Shown here: one piece after another, positions 42,519 to 54,014 of the stretch | Numbering within the stretch: the first letter of the stretch is position 1 | Layout: each line of letters opens with the position of its first letter | Source: Geoalkalibacter sp. | Lineage (GTDB): Bacteria > Desulfobacterota > Desulfuromonadia > Desulfuromonadales > Geoalkalibacteraceae | Direction of reading: 5' to 3' | Length of the DNA stretch: 64,000 bases | Assembly (NCBI RefSeq): GCF_030605225.1 | Contig: NZ_JAUWAV010000008.1 | Location: forward strand, 1-64,000 | Made by a program: the position numbers and the translations under genes | Notes under the pieces: generated by a model | What the model was told of the DNA's origin: nothing | Database searches by the model: none | What the model saw: the letters and a program-made list of their open reading frames with translations, nothing else

Positions 42519-44801
42519 TCAAGAAGTCTGGTTTTTTTTGCGGGCCTCGGGAATTTGCAGGCTGAAGGTGGCGCCTGGGCCGTTGTTGAAGACCGAGAGG
42601 CTGCCGCGGTGATGCTCCATGATGCGGTGGCAGATGGGCAGACCCAGACCGGTGCCGGTTGTCTTGGTGGTGAAAAACGGGTTGAAGATGTTGCGCAGCA
42701 CCTCGGGCGAAATGCCGCCGCCGGTGTCGGCGACTTCCACGGTGACTGCCGGGTCGCCGCGCAGGGTCGAGGGATAGGCGCGGATGTTGAGTTTGCCGCC
42801 TTCGCTCATGGCATCGCGAGCGTTGGTGAGCAGATTGATGAGGACCTGGCGCAACTGCGCCGCATCGCCGAGGATGGGCGGCAGATCGGAGTTGAATTCC
42901 TGCTCGATGAGGATGCCTGCCTCGGTCAGTTCACGGCCGACCAGGGACAGCGCCGAGCCGATGATCTCGATGATGTTGCACTCCTCGAAGCACATCATGC
43001 GGCGCTTGGAGAAGGAGAGTATGTTGTTGAGCATATCCTCGACGCGGCGCACCTCGCGGGCGATGATTTCCGCGTAATCCCAGGCCTGGGTTCCCTGCTC
43101 AACCTGCTTGAGCAGGCGCTGGGCGAAGCCGCCGACGCAGACCAGCGGGTTTTTCAGCTCGTGGGCGACGGAGGCGGCGAATTCGCCCAGAGTGGCGAGT
43201 TTCTCGGTCTGCAGGAGGCTTTCCTGGGCGGCGCGCAGTTCGTGATGGGCGTTCTTGAGCTGCTGCACGAGCATGGCGCTTTCCATGGCGGCGCCGGCCT
43301 GGCTGGCGAAAAGTTCGAGAAAATGACGATCCTCGTCGTCGAACTGCAGGGCGCTCTCGCAGTTGTCGGTGAGAAGCACCGCGAGCACCCGATCGCGGCC
43401 GCGCAGGGGAACGCAAAGATAGGTGCCGAGGCGCAGATCGCCGACCGCGGCGGACTGTTCGTCGCCCACGCCGGTGAGAATGACCTGCCCGGTGCGCGCG
43501 GCGCGGGCCAGGGCGCTGCGGGGCTCATCCAGGGGCAGCCGTTGCTGTCGGACCATGCGGCTGAGAGCGCTGTTCTGCTGCGTCTCCTGGATGTCGCGGG
43601 GCACCAGGAGGCGGCCGGCATCGTGGACGGAGAGCGGCGGCGCCCAGCCGTCGTCGGTCAGGTCGCGCGTCACCGCCAGCATCCCCTGCAGAAAGCGGCT
43701 GCGTTCGTTGACCATGAACAGCATGGCCCGTTCGCAACCGGGACCCTGGGGGAGCACCGTCACCGAAAGAATGTAATGGACCAGTTCATCGAGGCCGTGA
43801 GTGCCGTGCATGGCCTGGGAAATCTGATAAAGAAAGGAGATTTCCTTGAGTTTCCGGTCGTTTTCCCGTGAAACCCGGGCCAGGTTCTGCATCGCGGCGA
43901 TGCGCCCCCAGGCTTCGGCGACCTGCACGGCCAGGTCGCAGAAAAAGGGGGCATCAATCTCGGTGGTGCTCAGGTCCTCGGCGCCGATGGCCTGACCGCC
44001 GATGACCACCAGGGTGCCGAGGAGCCGCTGTTGAAACAGCAAGGGTAGGCCCAGGGCCCGAAAGGGCAGGTTGAGATGGCGCAGCGCGTCCTCGTCGAAG
44101 GATTCGCGTTGAATGGGCCGGCCTTCGCTCAGCGCTTGGGCGTGAACGATGTCGGCGATCTGCTGGAGGGCGGGGCGCGCCGAGCGAAAGTCGCTCGCCA
44201 GTTCGCTGTGAGGTGAAAGCAGCGGGTCGGCGGCAGCCGGACGCACGGCGGCGAAAACGGTCTTGCCCTCGCGCACCAGGGTGTTGAGCAGTTCGCTCAC
44301 CATCTGGCGCAGGCTTTGCGCCTGATTGATGCGCCGGCTGATCTCGGCGAGAAATTGCAGGCGCGCTTTTTCGCGCCGCTCCTGGCGCAGCTGCAATTCG
44401 CCGCTCGCCAAAAGAGCCAGGTGGCCGCGGATCAGCCCCAGATCCGCCTGCCAGGGCGCCAGGCGTTCGGGACCGGCCAGACCGTGCAGGCAGAGCAGCC
44501 CGAGTTGGGGAAGCTGGTCGCTCAGGGAAAAAACGAGGGTGCCGCCATCGTGCAGGGGATGCCAGCCGGGGCTCAGGGACGGTCCGCCCGCTTTGCCTTC
44601 CGTGGAGACACTGGTGCTGGAGCGCAGGATTTGGCAGCGTCGGCCGCGATGGGGTTCATTGAGTTGGAGAGAGGCGGCCGAGACGGGGAGTTGCGCGGTG
44701 AGAACCTGGAGAACCGCGCGGGCCTGATGGGAGAAGTCCAGATCCGCAGCGCCGAGCACCTGCATGACCTGACGCAGCAGATCTGGGGTTTGCACGCCCA
44801 T
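42519..44801 (-). CDS. Soluble sensor histidine kinase with GAF domains
   Basis: A 760-residue kinase without transmembrane segments. Two GAF-like regions (about 140-305 and 330-500) precede the HisKA domain with phospho-acceptor His547 in SVAHELKNP, and the ATPase domain with N-box NLLTNARDAM, G1 DTGGGIS and G2 TGTGLGLPI. The N-terminal 130 residues form another possible sensory region. It has no receiver or adjacent regulator. It is the last gene of ileS-lspA-dksA-kinase on the minus strand. Confidence 0.92.
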   Translation of the reverse strand: MGVQTPDLLRQVMQVLGAADLDFSHQARAVLQVLTAQLPVSAASLQLNEPHRGRRCQILRSSTSVSTEGKAGGPSLSPGWHPLHDGGTLVFSLSDQLPQLGLLCLHGLAGPERLAPWQADLGLIRGHLALLASGELQLRQERREKARLQFLAEISRRINQAQSLRQMVSELLNTLVREGKTVFAAVRPAAADPLLSPHSELASDFRSARPALQQIADIVHAQALSEGRPIQRESFDEDALRHLNLPFRALGLPLLFQQRLLGTLVVIGGQAIGAEDLSTTEIDAPFFCDLAVQVAEAWGRIAAMQNLARVSRENDRKLKEISFLYQISQAMHGTHGLDELVHYILSVTVLPQGPGCERAMLFMVNERSRFLQGMLAVTRDLTDDGWAPPLSVHDAGRLLVPRDIQETQQNSALSRMVRQQRLPLDEPRSALARAARTGQVILTGVGDEQSAAVGDLRLGTYLCVPLRGRDRVLAVLLTDNCESALQFDDEDRHFLELFASQAGAAMESAMLVQQLKNAHHELRAAQESLLQTEKLATLGEFAASVAHELKNPLVCVGGFAQRLLKQVEQGTQAWDYAEIIAREVRRVEDMLNNILSFSKRRMMCFEECNIIEIIGSALSLVGRELTEAGILIEQEFNSDLPPILGDAAQLRQVLINLLTNARDAMSEGGKLNIRAYPSTLRGDPAVTVEVADTGGGISPEVLRNIFNPFFTTKTTGTGLGLPICHRIMEHHRGSLSVFNNGPGATFSLQIPEARKKNQTS

Positions 44802-44838
44802 GCCAACGCCTCGCAGCGACGGGGAAGAGACTGGCGTT

Positions 44839-45195
44839 TCAGCCGATTTTTTCCTGGCGCTCCTGCTCGGTCTTGCAGTCGATGCACAGGGTCGTTACGG
44901 GTCGCGCGCGCAGGCGGGCTTCGCCGATTTCTTCCTCGCAGGCTTCGCAGACGCCGAATTCGCCGCTGTCGATGCGCTCCAGGGCTTCACGGATTTTTTT
45001 GATGAGTTTGCGCTCGCGGTCGCGGATGCGCAGCTCGAAGTTGCGGTCCGATTCGACGGTGGCGAGGTCGGTGATGTCGGGAAGATTGGCTTTCTCCGTC
45101 GTCAACTCCGAGACCGTCTTGCCGGCTTCGCGCACCAGTTCGTCAAGCTGGTCCTGGAGAATCCGCCGGAATTCCTCAAGCTTGTCTTTTTCCAT
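44839..45195 (-). CDS. dksA: DksA/TraR-family RNA polymerase-binding regulator
   Basis: A 118-residue DksA-type protein that would bind the RNA polymerase secondary channel. A coiled-coil hairpin (about 1-75) has a DITDLA tip segment resembling the functional Asp and Ala of DksA. The zinc module CEAC ... CIDC has all four cysteines, flanked by RDRERKLIKKI and RARPVTTL. It is shorter than E. coli DksA (151 residues), lacking the N-terminal extension, which is usual in deltaproteobacteria. Confidence 0.92.
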   Translation of the reverse strand: MEKDKLEEFRRILQDQLDELVREAGKTVSELTTEKANLPDITDLATVESDRNFELRIRDRERKLIKKIREALERIDSGEFGVCEACEEEIGEARLRARPVTTLCIDCKTEQERQEKIG

Positions 45196-45271
45196 GGAAA
45201 GTCCCTCGGGGTCTGTGTAATTAAGATAATTTAAAAAACAAATGCGACTCTGTCAAGGAGAACCGCCGGCG

Positions 45272-45769
45272 TCACTTCTTGCTCAGTGTCGCCTTTTTTT
45301 CGCGTTCTTCCCGCCACAGGTCGATCAGCAGCATGCCGACGCCCAGGGTGATGGCCGAGTCGGCCACATTGAAGGCGGGCCAGTGGTGCTGGTACCAGTG
45401 CACATCGAGAAAATCGATGACTTCACCCAGGCGCACCCGATCGATCAGATTGCCCACCGCGCCGCTCAACACCAGGGCCAGGGCGAGGGGCAGCCATTTG
45501 CGCTCCGGCTCCAGGCGGGAAATATACCAGAGAATGCCGACGGTGGCTACCAGTCCGATGGTGATAAAGAACGGAATGCGAAAGGCGCTCTCGGCGAGGA
45601 TGCCGAAGGCGGCGCCGGGATTGCGCACGTAGGTGATGTTGAAAAAGTTCTCGATCACCGTCACCGACTCATACAGGGCGAAGCGGCGGTCGATATAGAT
45701 TTTCGTCAGCTGGTCGAGGGGCAGAATGACCGCCAGGGTCGCCAGCAGGATACGGTATTTGATGGCCAA
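45272..45769 (-). CDS. lspA: Lipoprotein signal peptidase II
   Basis: Inner-membrane aspartyl protease that removes lipoprotein signal peptides; 165 residues with four TM segments. The catalytic Asp residues lie in GNLIDRVR and FNVADSAI, and the N-terminal DQLTKIYI and VRNPGAAFGIL stretches are conserved. It lies 46 bp after ileS, the well-known ileS-lspA order. Substrates in this window include Pal, the TraT-like and the AttH-like proteins. Confidence 0.96.
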   Translation of the reverse strand: MAIKYRILLATLAVILPLDQLTKIYIDRRFALYESVTVIENFFNITYVRNPGAAFGILAESAFRIPFFITIGLVATVGILWYISRLEPERKWLPLALALVLSGAVGNLIDRVRLGEVIDFLDVHWYQHHWPAFNVADSAITLGVGMLLIDLWREEREKKATLSKK

Positions 45770-45815
45770 GACAGTCTCTCTCTCGGTCGAAAGTAAATAA
45801 GCCGACGGCGATTTC

Positions 45816-48590
45816 TCAGCTCAGGGCTTCGCGGCAGCGGTGACAAACACCGGGATGTTGGTCCCACTGGCCAACGCTGGTCGCGTAGTTCCAGCAGCGT
45901 TCGCATTTCTCGCCCTGCGCGGCGGCGATTTCCACTTTGAGGCCCGGCACGTTTTCGCCGGCGACGGCCTGCGCCAAATCGTCCATCAACTCGACCTGGG
46001 AGACGATGAACAACTCGGCCAGGTGCTCCTGGTAACGGCTGAGCAGATCCTTGACGCCTTCGGGCGCGGCCAGCAGTACCCGCGCCTCCAGGGAGCCGCC
46101 GATGCGCTTGTCGTTGCGCGCCAGTTCCAGGGCCTTAGAGACATCGGCGCGCACCCTGAGCAACTGCTCGTAGCGCGCTTCCAGCTCGGCGTCGACGAGG
46201 CTCGCCTCGAAGCGCGGGAAGCCCGCCAGGTGCACGCTCTCCTCGCGCTTGCCGGGAAGCTCGACCCAGATCTCATCGGCGGTGAAGGAGAGCACCGGCG
46301 CGATGAGCCGGGTGAGGGCGTCGAGAATGCGGTGCATGGCGGTCTGCGCGCTGCGCCGCGCCAGGCTCTTGGGCGGCTTGATGTAGAGCCGGTCCTTGAG
46401 TACGTCGAGGTAGAAGGCGCTCATGTCCACGGAGCAGAAATTGTGCACCGCGTGATAAAGCACATGAAACTCGTACTCGTCGTAGGAGCGCTCGACGCGC
46501 TTGACCAGACCTTCGAGGCGCGAGAGGGCCCAGCGGTCGATTTCCAGCAGATCGCCGTCGGGCACGCTGTCGGCGACGGGGTCGAAATCGTGCAGATTGC
46601 CGAGGATATAGCGCGCGGTGTTGCGGATGCGGCGATAGGCGTCGGAGAGCCGCTGCAGGATTTCCTGGCTGATGCGGATGTCGTCGCGGTAGTCCTGGGC
46701 GGCGACCCACAGGCGCAGGATCTCGGCGCCGTACTTTTTGATCACTTCCTCGGGAGCGATGACGTTGCCCATGGATTTGGACATCTTCTTGCCCGCGCCG
46801 TCCACCACGAAGCCATGGGTCAGCACCGCTTTGTAGGGGGCGTGGTCGCGCGTGCCGACGGCGCACAGCAGCGAGGAATGAAACCAGCCGCGGTGCTGGT
46901 CGCTGCCTTCGAGATACAGGTCGGCGGGAGCGCTCAGGTAAGCGCGCGCCTCGACCACGGCGGCAAAGGACACGCCTGAGTCGAACCACACATCGAGGAT
47001 GTCCATCTCCTTGGTGAAACCCTCATGGCCGCAGGCGCCGCAGCGGCTGCCCGCGGGCAGCAGGCGCGCGGCCTCCCACTCGAACCAGATGTCGCTGCCG
47101 TGCTCCTCGAAAAGATCGGCCACATGGTGCATGGTCTTGCCCTCGGCCAGGGCCTCGCCGCACTTTTCGCAGTAGAACACGGTGATGGGCACGCCCCAGC
47201 TGCGCTGGCGGCTCACGCACCAGTCGGGGCGGTTTTCGATCATGCCGTAGATGCGCTCGCGGCCCCAGCGCGGAATCCATTGCACATCATTGATGTGCGC
47301 CAGGGACTTGGCGCGCAGCTCGTTCTGCTCCATGGAGATAAACCACTGCTCGGTGGCGCGAAACAGGATGGGTTTCTTGCAGCGCCAGCAGTGGGGGTAG
47401 CTGTGGGAGACCTTGCCCGCCTTGAGCAGCGCCCCGACTTCGTCGAGCTTGGCGATGACCGCGTCGTTGGCGGCGGGCACCTTGAGGCCGCCGAAGAATT
47501 CGAGATCCTCGCGGTAGCGGCCGTAATCGTCGACGGGGTTGTAGATGTCGAGGCCGTACTTGAGGCCGATGACGTAGTCGTCCTGGCCGTGGCCGGGCGC
47601 GGTGTGGACGCAGCCGGTGCCGGCCTCAAGGGTCACATGCTCGCCGAGGATGATGAGGCTGTCGCGCTGATGAAAGGGGTGGCGGCAGGCGCGCCCCTCG
47701 AAGGCCGCGGCGCGGAAGACGGCGCTGATGCGGTAGTCGCTGACGCCCGCTTCGCGCATGACGGAGTCGACCAGTCCCTCGGCGATCACCAGCCGCTCGG
47801 CGCCCGTGTCCACCACCGCATAGGGCAGTTCGGGATTGAGGCACACGCCGAGGTTGGCGGGAATGGTCCAGGGAGTGGTGGTCCAGATGACGAAGGAGAG
47901 CGGCTTGTCGGCCAGGTGCGCCAGTTCGGCGGGCAACTCGCCGGCGTAGGGAAACCTGACGTAGATGCTGGGCGAGCTGTGGTCGGCGTACTCGACTTCC
48001 GCCTCGGCCAGGGCCGTGACGCAGGAGGCGCACCAGTGGATGGGTTTTTTTCCCTTGTAGAGGCTGCCGCGTTCGGCAAAGCGCGCCAGTTCGCGCGCGG
48101 TGGCCGCCTCGTAGCGGGTGTGCATGGTCAGATAGGGATTGTCCCACTCGCCGAGCACGCCCAGGCGCTGGAATTCGCCGCTCTGGATGCCTACCCAGGT
48201 GTCGGCGTAGGTTCGACACTCGCGGCGGATATCGGCCTTGCTCATCTCTTTTTTGCGCGCGCCGAGCTGCTGATCGACCTTGAGCTCGATGGGCAGGCCG
48301 TGACAGTCCCAGCCGGGCACGTAGGGCGCGTAGAAGCCCTGCATGCGGCGGCTCTTGATGACGATGTCCTTGAGGATCTTGTTGAGGGCGTGGCCGATGT
48401 GGGTGTGGCCGTTGGCGTAGGGCGGGCCGTCGTGCAGGGTGAAGTTGGGACGGCCTTGACCGGCCGCGTCGATTTTTTCATAGAGCTTCATGTCCTGCCA
48501 GCGCCTGAGGATTTCCGGCTCGCGCTGGGGCAGGTTGGCGCGCATGGGAAAATCGGTCTGGGGCAGGTTGAGGCTCTCTTTGTAGTCCAT
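45816..48590 (-). CDS. ileS: Isoleucyl-tRNA synthetase
   Basis: Charges tRNA-Ile; 924 residues, the usual bacterial length. The ATP-binding HIGH motif is in [13 protein letters not shown] (about residues 58-70) and KMSKS is followed by [19 protein letters not shown] and the editing domain follow the family order, and the C-terminal zinc site is CERCWNY ... CHRC. The start [16 protein letters not shown] matches the family N-terminus; the in-frame ATG 14 codons upstream has no support. Confidence 0.97.
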   Translation of the reverse strand: MDYKESLNLPQTDFPMRANLPQREPEILRRWQDMKLYEKIDAAGQGRPNFTLHDGPPYANGHTHIGHALNKILKDIVIKSRRMQGFYAPYVPGWDCHGLPIELKVDQQLGARKKEMSKADIRRECRTYADTWVGIQSGEFQRLGVLGEWDNPYLTMHTRYEAATARELARFAERGSLYKGKKPIHWCASCVTALAEAEVEYADHSSPSIYVRFPYAGELPAELAHLADKPLSFVIWTTTPWTIPANLGVCLNPELPYAVVDTGAERLVIAEGLVDSVMREAGVSDYRISAVFRAAAFEGRACRHPFHQRDSLIILGEHVTLEAGTGCVHTAPGHGQDDYVIGLKYGLDIYNPVDDYGRYREDLEFFGGLKVPAANDAVIAKLDEVGALLKAGKVSHSYPHCWRCKKPILFRATEQWFISMEQNELRAKSLAHINDVQWIPRWGRERIYGMIENRPDWCVSRQRSWGVPITVFYCEKCGEALAEGKTMHHVADLFEEHGSDIWFEWEAARLLPAGSRCGACGHEGFTKEMDILDVWFDSGVSFAAVVEARAYLSAPADLYLEGSDQHRGWFHSSLLCAVGTRDHAPYKAVLTHGFVVDGAGKKMSKSMGNVIAPEEVIKKYGAEILRLWVAAQDYRDDIRISQEILQRLSDAYRRIRNTARYILGNLHDFDPVADSVPDGDLLEIDRWALSRLEGLVKRVERSYDEYEFHVLYHAVHNFCSVDMSAFYLDVLKDRLYIKPPKSLARRSAQTAMHRILDALTRLIAPVLSFTADEIWVELPGKREESVHLAGFPRFEASLVDAELEARYEQLLRVRADVSKALELARNDKRIGGSLEARVLLAAPEGVKDLLSRYQEHLAELFIVSQVELMDDLAQAVAGENVPGLKVEIAAAQGEKCERCWNYATSVGQWDQHPGVCHRCREALS

Positions 48591-48632
48591 GGCGTGTGAT
48601 CTCCCGGCGGTGGCGAAAAAAGCGAAGCCCAC

Positions 48633-48660
48633 AAGGTAGCAAAAAGGCTGGTGATGTCAA
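48633..48660 (-). promoter_or_regulatory. Putative ileS operon promoter
   Basis: Minus strand perfect TTGACA (48655-48660), 16-nt spacer, weak TACCTT -10 (48633-48638), about 40 nt upstream of ileS. No T-box-like leader fits in the remaining space. Confidence 0.5.
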
Positions 48661-48745
48661 GGAAAAAGGGCTGTGGGACAAGGCTTTGCGGGGTATCGGG
48701 GGCGGGGCGCGCGGACTCTCGGGAGGGGTGGATTTCCACAGGCGA

Positions 48746-48787
48746 CCGCTGGGGAGAAAGACGCTCCGCGGCGTTTCTCCCCAGCGG
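48746..48787 (-). terminator. Strong hairpin after the ribbon-helix-helix gene
   Basis: Perfect 14-bp stem CCGCTGGGGAGAAA, with three more pairs past a GA bulge, 12 bp after the stop codon. No T-run follows, so it may need Rho or act as an mRNA 3'-end stabiliser. Confidence 0.6.
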
Positions 48788-48798
48788 CGGAAGGAGCC

Positions 48799-48969
48799 TT
48801 AGGCCTGAACCCGATCCTGGGTCTCCTCAAGCAGGTTGAGGCTGCGGCGCATCAGGGTGGAAATGCTGGTGCCGTGGGACTTGGCGATTTCCTGCAAGAC
48901 TTCCATTTCCTGGTCGCTGATGCGGCACGAGATGATGTAGCGCTTGGGGTTCTCAACGGATTTTCCCAT
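48799..48969 (-). CDS. Ribbon-helix-helix (CopG-type) DNA-binding protein
   Basis: A 56-residue protein. RYIISCRISDQEMEVLQEIA gives the beta strand and first helix, SHGTSISTLMRRSLNLL the second helix of an RHH fold. The start follows AAAGGAGA by about 9 nt. Most CopG-type proteins are antitoxins or plasmid repressors, but no toxin frame of suitable size accompanies it on either side. The upstream DNA is AT-rich and contains two inverted repeats that could be its own operators. Confidence 0.8.
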   Translation of the reverse strand: MGKSVENPKRYIISCRISDQEMEVLQEIAKSHGTSISTLMRRSLNLLEETQDRVQA

Positions 48970-49039
48970 GATTTTAATCTCCTTTGCTGATGAATGTTGC
49001 TGAGCTCTAAGCTCGAATGTGTCAATTTGTTCCGTATAC

Positions 49040-49063
49040 GCAATGCAAAGGCATTGCCATTTT
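49040..49063. promoter_or_regulatory. Inverted repeat upstream of the RHH gene
   Basis: GCAATGC and GCATTGC arms around AAAG, then CA and a run of T residues. It could be an operator for the RHH protein or a short plus-strand terminator. Confidence 0.4.
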
Positions 49064-49362
49064 TTGAGAATGTTTGGTGAAAAAATAAAAGTACCTGTAA
49101 ATTCAACGAAATAAAAATTTTCTTCCATCCGGACTGCCTTCCGAAAATGATCTGCCGATGGCGCATTTTTACACATTGTGGGGCAGGCTGAGACAAAACG
49201 GACCAGGTGCTGTGCCAATGTTGGCACGATGCGGGACGCGTTTCGCGGGCGCTTCGCAAAATCGGCCGTCCACCGCCCGCACTGGCTAAATTTGGGGGAA
49301 TCGCTCAAGGCTGTCGTGTGTCATGAGTGGCGCAGGCGAGGTGCTGCCCTGCCGGTCGAGGC

Positions 49363-49390
49363 TTGCGCGCCCGCAAGGGTGTTCTATAAT
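49363..49390 (+). promoter_or_regulatory. Putative promoter of the Mrp-type operon
   Basis: Perfect TATAAT (49385-49390) with a partial TTGCGC -35 16 nt upstream (49363-49368). The predicted start point falls just before or in the leader hairpin. Confidence 0.55.
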
Positions 49391-49397
49391 GATCTGC

Positions 49398-49433
49398 GGC
49401 GCCGGAAGATCCCGCAACTTCCGGCGCCTTTTT
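49398..49433 (+). terminator. Leader intrinsic terminator/attenuator
   Basis: GGCGCCGGAAG pairs perfectly with CTTCCGGCGCC (11 bp, 9-nt loop), followed by five T residues. It lies between the predicted -10 (ending 49390) and the first Mrp gene (49450) and looks like a complete intrinsic terminator in the leader. Confidence 0.7.
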
Positions 49434-49449
49434 GGTCCATGGGAGTCTT

Positions 49450-51750
49450 ATGATCTGGGCGGTTCTCGCAGGTTTTTTTCTGGCGCCCCTGGCGCTGCTG
49501 CCGCTTGGGTCCGTCGCGCGCTGGCGCGGCGGGCTTCATGCGCTGCTGCCCTTGGGGCTGACCTTGTTCCTGCTGCGCCATCTGGATGCCGTGGCCCAGG
49601 GGCGGATCCTGGTTGCCCGACAGCCTTGGGTTCCGGGCCTGGGGATCGATCTGTCCTTTTATCTGGATGGCCTGAGCCTGCTTTTCGCCCTGCTCATCAC
49701 CGGGGTCGGCACCCTGGTCATGGTCTATGCCGGCGCCTATCTGCACGGCCGTCCCCAGGTGGGGCGTTTTTTTTTCTGGCTGACCCTGTTCATGGCCTCC
49801 ATGCTCGGCCTGGTGCTGGCGGGCAACGTGCTGACCCTGTTCATTTTCTGGGAGCTGACCAGTCTCACCTCCTTTTTTCTCATCGGTTTCGACCATGAGC
49901 GCGAAGGAGCGCGACAGGCGGCGCTGCAGGCTCTGCTGGTGACCGCCCTCGGCGGCGCGGCGCTGCTGGCCGGTTTGCTGGTGCTGGGGCAGGCGGCGGG
50001 CGGTTATGATTTCGCGACCCTGCTGAGCCGCGGCGAAGTGCTGCGCGCCCATCCCTGGTACCTGGCGGGGCTGCTGCTGGTGCTGGGCGGCGCCTTCACC
50101 AAATCGGCCCAGGTTCCTTTTCATTTCTGGCTGCCCTCGGCCATGGAGGCGCCGACCCCGGTGAGCGCCTATCTGCATTCGGTGACCATGGTCAAGGCCG
50201 GGGTCTATCTGCTGGCTCGCCTGCATCCGGTGCTGGGCGGCACCTCGGCCTGGTTCTGGCTGCTGGTGGGCTTCGGCGGCGCCACCCTGCTCACCGGCGC
50301 CTGGCTGGCCCTCTGGCAAAGCGATATGAAGCGCATTCTCGCCTACACCACGGTGAGCGCGCTGGGGGGCTTGATTCTGCTGTTGGGGATAGGCAGCGAG
50401 GCGGCGCTGCATGCGGCCCTGGTCTACCTCCTCGCCCATGCCCTGTACAAGGGCGCCTTGTTCCTCACCGCCGGCGCGGTGGATCACGCCGTCGGCAGCC
50501 GCGACGTCAACCAGCTGCGCGGCCTGGCCAGGTCCCTGCCGCTGCTCGCCGCGGCGGCGACGGCGGCGGCCTTGTCCATGGCGGGCTTGCCGCCGCTGCT
50601 GGGCTTTGTGGCCAAGGAAGCGCTCTATCGCGCGGCTCTTGCGGCTCCCGCGGCCGGCCTGCTCACGGGGATCGTCTGGGTGTCGGGGGTGCTGCTCGTC
50701 GCGGCGGCGGCGCTCTTGGTGGCGCGGCCCTTTTTCGCCGCGCCGCGCGCCTCCCTTGCCGAACTCCATGCGCCCTCGCCGGCGCTGTGGCTGGGGCCGG
50801 TGCTTCTGGCCGCGGGCGGGCTGCTGTGCGGCCTGGCGCCGGGGCTGGTGAACCGACCCTTGCTGACGGCGGCGGGAGCCGCCCTGACGGGTGGTGCGCT
50901 GGTGCCCCTGGACCTGGCCCTGTGGCATGGTTTCGACGCCGTGCTGCTGCTCAGCCTGCTGACCCTGGCCGCGGGTGTGGCGCTGTATCTGAACCTGGCG
51001 CGTTTGGCGCGCTTGCCGAGTTTCTGGCGCGGCGCATCGAGTTGGGGCGCGGCGCGGCTCTACGATCTCGGCGTGGCGGGGCTCTACGGGCTGGCCTACC
51101 GCCAGACGCGGCTGTTGCAGAACGGCTATCTGCGTTCCTACATCCTGACCCTGGTGGGATTTGCCGTGGGCCTGACCGCCTTCACCCTGGTCGGCCGCGG
51201 CCTGTCCCCGGCGCTGCCGGGCCTTGCGGAGCCGCGCCTGTTCGAGGGCGCGGTGGCGCTCATGATCCTGTGCGGCGCCCTGTTCGCGGTGTTTTCCCCC
51301 TCGCGGCTGAGCGCCGTGGTCGCCATGGGCACCATCGGCTACGGCGTGGCGCTGATTTTCGTCGAATTCGGCGCGCCGGACCTGGCCATGACCCAGTTCG
51401 TCATCGAAACCATGACGGTGATACTGTTTGTTCTCTCCATTCATCGCCTGCCGACCTATCTGCCCCGCTCCAGCCGCTGGATACAGGGGCGTGATGCCGT
51501 GGTGGCGATTGCCGCCGGCGGCCTCATGACGCTGCTCATGCTGCTGGTGCTTGAAGCAGGCGGCGGTTCGCGCGTGGCGGATTTCTTCGCCGAACAAACC
51601 TGGCCCGCGGCCCACGGCCGCGACATCGTCAACGTGATCCTGGTGGATTTCCGCGCCATGGACACCCTGGGCGAAATTGCCGTGCTGACCCTCGCCGGGG
51701 TCGGCGTCCATGCCCTGCTGCGCCTGCGCGCCGGTGCGGGAGAAGACTGA
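49450..51750 (+). CDS. mrpA: Mrp antiporter subunit A (NuoL-like + MbhD/MbhE-like domains)
   Basis: A 766-residue polytopic inner-membrane subunit of a Mrp-type cation/proton antiporter. The N-terminal about 480 residues are NuoL/antiporter-like, with the TM5 glutamate at Glu135 (IFWELTS) and the TM7 lysine at Lys218 ([14 protein letters not shown]). The C-terminal part contains the MbhD-like [14 protein letters not shown] segment and an MbhE-like end ([16 protein letters not shown]). The start ATG ([10 protein letters not shown]) follows GGGAG; an out-of-frame ATG at 49439 is not used. First gene of the 15-gene operon, downstream of a leader hairpin. Confidence 0.92.
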   Translation: MIWAVLAGFFLAPLALLPLGSVARWRGGLHALLPLGLTLFLLRHLDAVAQGRILVARQPWVPGLGIDLSFYLDGLSLLFALLITGVGTLVMVYAGAYLHGRPQVGRFFFWLTLFMASMLGLVLAGNVLTLFIFWELTSLTSFFLIGFDHEREGARQAALQALLVTALGGAALLAGLLVLGQAAGGYDFATLLSRGEVLRAHPWYLAGLLLVLGGAFTKSAQVPFHFWLPSAMEAPTPVSAYLHSVTMVKAGVYLLARLHPVLGGTSAWFWLLVGFGGATLLTGAWLALWQSDMKRILAYTTVSALGGLILLLGIGSEAALHAALVYLLAHALYKGALFLTAGAVDHAVGSRDVNQLRGLARSLPLLAAAATAAALSMAGLPPLLGFVAKEALYRAALAAPAAGLLTGIVWVSGVLLVAAAALLVARPFFAAPRASLAELHAPSPALWLGPVLLAAGGLLCGLAPGLVNRPLLTAAGAALTGGALVPLDLALWHGFDAVLLLSLLTLAAGVALYLNLARLARLPSFWRGASSWGAARLYDLGVAGLYGLAYRQTRLLQNGYLRSYILTLVGFAVGLTAFTLVGRGLSPALPGLAEPRLFEGAVALMILCGALFAVFSPSRLSAVVAMGTIGYGVALIFVEFGAPDLAMTQFVIETMTVILFVLSIHRLPTYLPRSSRWIQGRDAVVAIAAGGLMTLLMLLVLEAGGGSRVADFFAEQTWPAAHGRDIVNVILVDFRAMDTLGEIAVLTLAGVGVHALLRLRAGAGED

Positions 51751-52166
51751 TGCCGTCGCTGATCCTGCGCACCGCCACCCTCTATCTGATGCCCATGCTG
51801 CTCTTGCTTTCGGCCTTTTTGCTGCTGCGCGGCCATTATCTGCCCGGTGGCGGCTTTGTCGGCGGGCTGGTGGCGGCGGCGACCTTTTCCCTGCATTGCC
51901 TGGCCTTCGGCGCCCAGGCGACGCGCGAGCTGCTGCGCGTGCCGCCCGTGTCCCTGGCGGCCGGGGGGCTTCTGGTCGCGCTGCTCAGCGGGTTGCTGAG
52001 CCTGGGCGAGGGCGAGCCCTTTCTCACCGGCCGCTGGGGGCGGCTCGATGCCGGGGTGCTCGGCGTCTATGATCTGGGCACCCCTCTGCTGTTTGATCTG
52101 GGCATCTATCTGGTGGTGATCGGCGCGACTCTTTCCATCGTCGTGTCCCTGGCCGAGGAGTCCTAG
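51750..52166 (+). CDS. mrpB: Mrp antiporter subunit B
   Basis: A 138-residue MnhB-domain membrane protein with four predicted TM segments. RGHYLPGGGFVGGLVAA is the signature stretch, and VYDLGTPLLFDLGIYLVVIG the conserved fourth-helix region. Its ATG shares one base with the mrpA stop codon (TGATG), so translation is coupled. In Mrp complexes this subunit packs between the A and C subunits. Confidence 0.92.
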   Translation: MPSLILRTATLYLMPMLLLLSAFLLLRGHYLPGGGFVGGLVAAATFSLHCLAFGAQATRELLRVPPVSLAAGGLLVALLSGLLSLGEGEPFLTGRWGRLDAGVLGVYDLGTPLLFDLGIYLVVIGATLSIVVSLAEES

Positions 52167-52167
52167 G

Positions 52168-52511
52168 GTGGAAACTCTGCTCGCCATCGTCGTCGGGGTG
52201 CTGTTCGGGGCGGGCGTCTATCTGCTGCTGCGCCGCACGCCCGTCAAGCTGGTGATCGGCCTGGCGCTGCTCTCCAATGCCGTCAACCTGCTGATTTTCA
52301 CCGCCGCCGGCCTGACTCGGGCGCGCCCGCCGCTGGTGCCCGTCGATGCGCTGCGTCCCGAGGGGGTGACGGCCGACCCCCTGCCCCAGGCGCTGATCCT
52401 CACCGCCATCGTCATTTCCTTCGGCCTGCTCGCCTTCACCCTGGTGCTGTTCCGCCGCGCCTACGAGGTGCTGGGCACCCGCGACATCGACGAGATGCAG
52501 GGAGGCGGCCC

Positions 52512-52515
<4 letters not shown>
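52168..52515 (+). CDS. mrpC: Mrp antiporter subunit C (NuoK-like)
   Basis: A 115-residue NuoK-like protein with three TM segments (LLAIVVGVLFGAGVYLLL; VIGLALLSNAVNLLIF; ALILTAIVISFGLLAFTLVL). DPLPQALILTAIVI is the family signature. It starts at GTG two bases after the mrpB stop and overlaps mrpD by 4 nt. Confidence 0.92.

Positions 52516-54010
<1,495 letters not shown>

Positions 54011-54014
<4 letters not shown>

Larger units (their letters stand above)
48970..49449. other. AT-rich intergenic region upstream of the RHH gene and the Mrp operon
   Basis: About 480 bp. It holds GAGCT-CTA-AGCTC (49002-49014), an inverted repeat GCAATGC-AAAG-GCATTGC (49040-49057) followed by a T-run, the Mrp-operon promoter (49363-49390) and the leader hairpin (49398-49433). 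No credible gene is seen in 49060-49360. Confidence 0.6.

Noticed and set aside
48591-48798. T-box or other riboswitch upstream of ileS
   Set aside because: Only about 40 nt lie between the predicted promoter and the start codon, and no T-box sequence is seen.
49384-51711. A 775-codon open frame antisense to mrpA
   Set aside because: GC-rich codon positions keep the opposite strand open. The translation is Gln/Gly/Arg-rich without domains, while the plus strand has full MrpA motifs.
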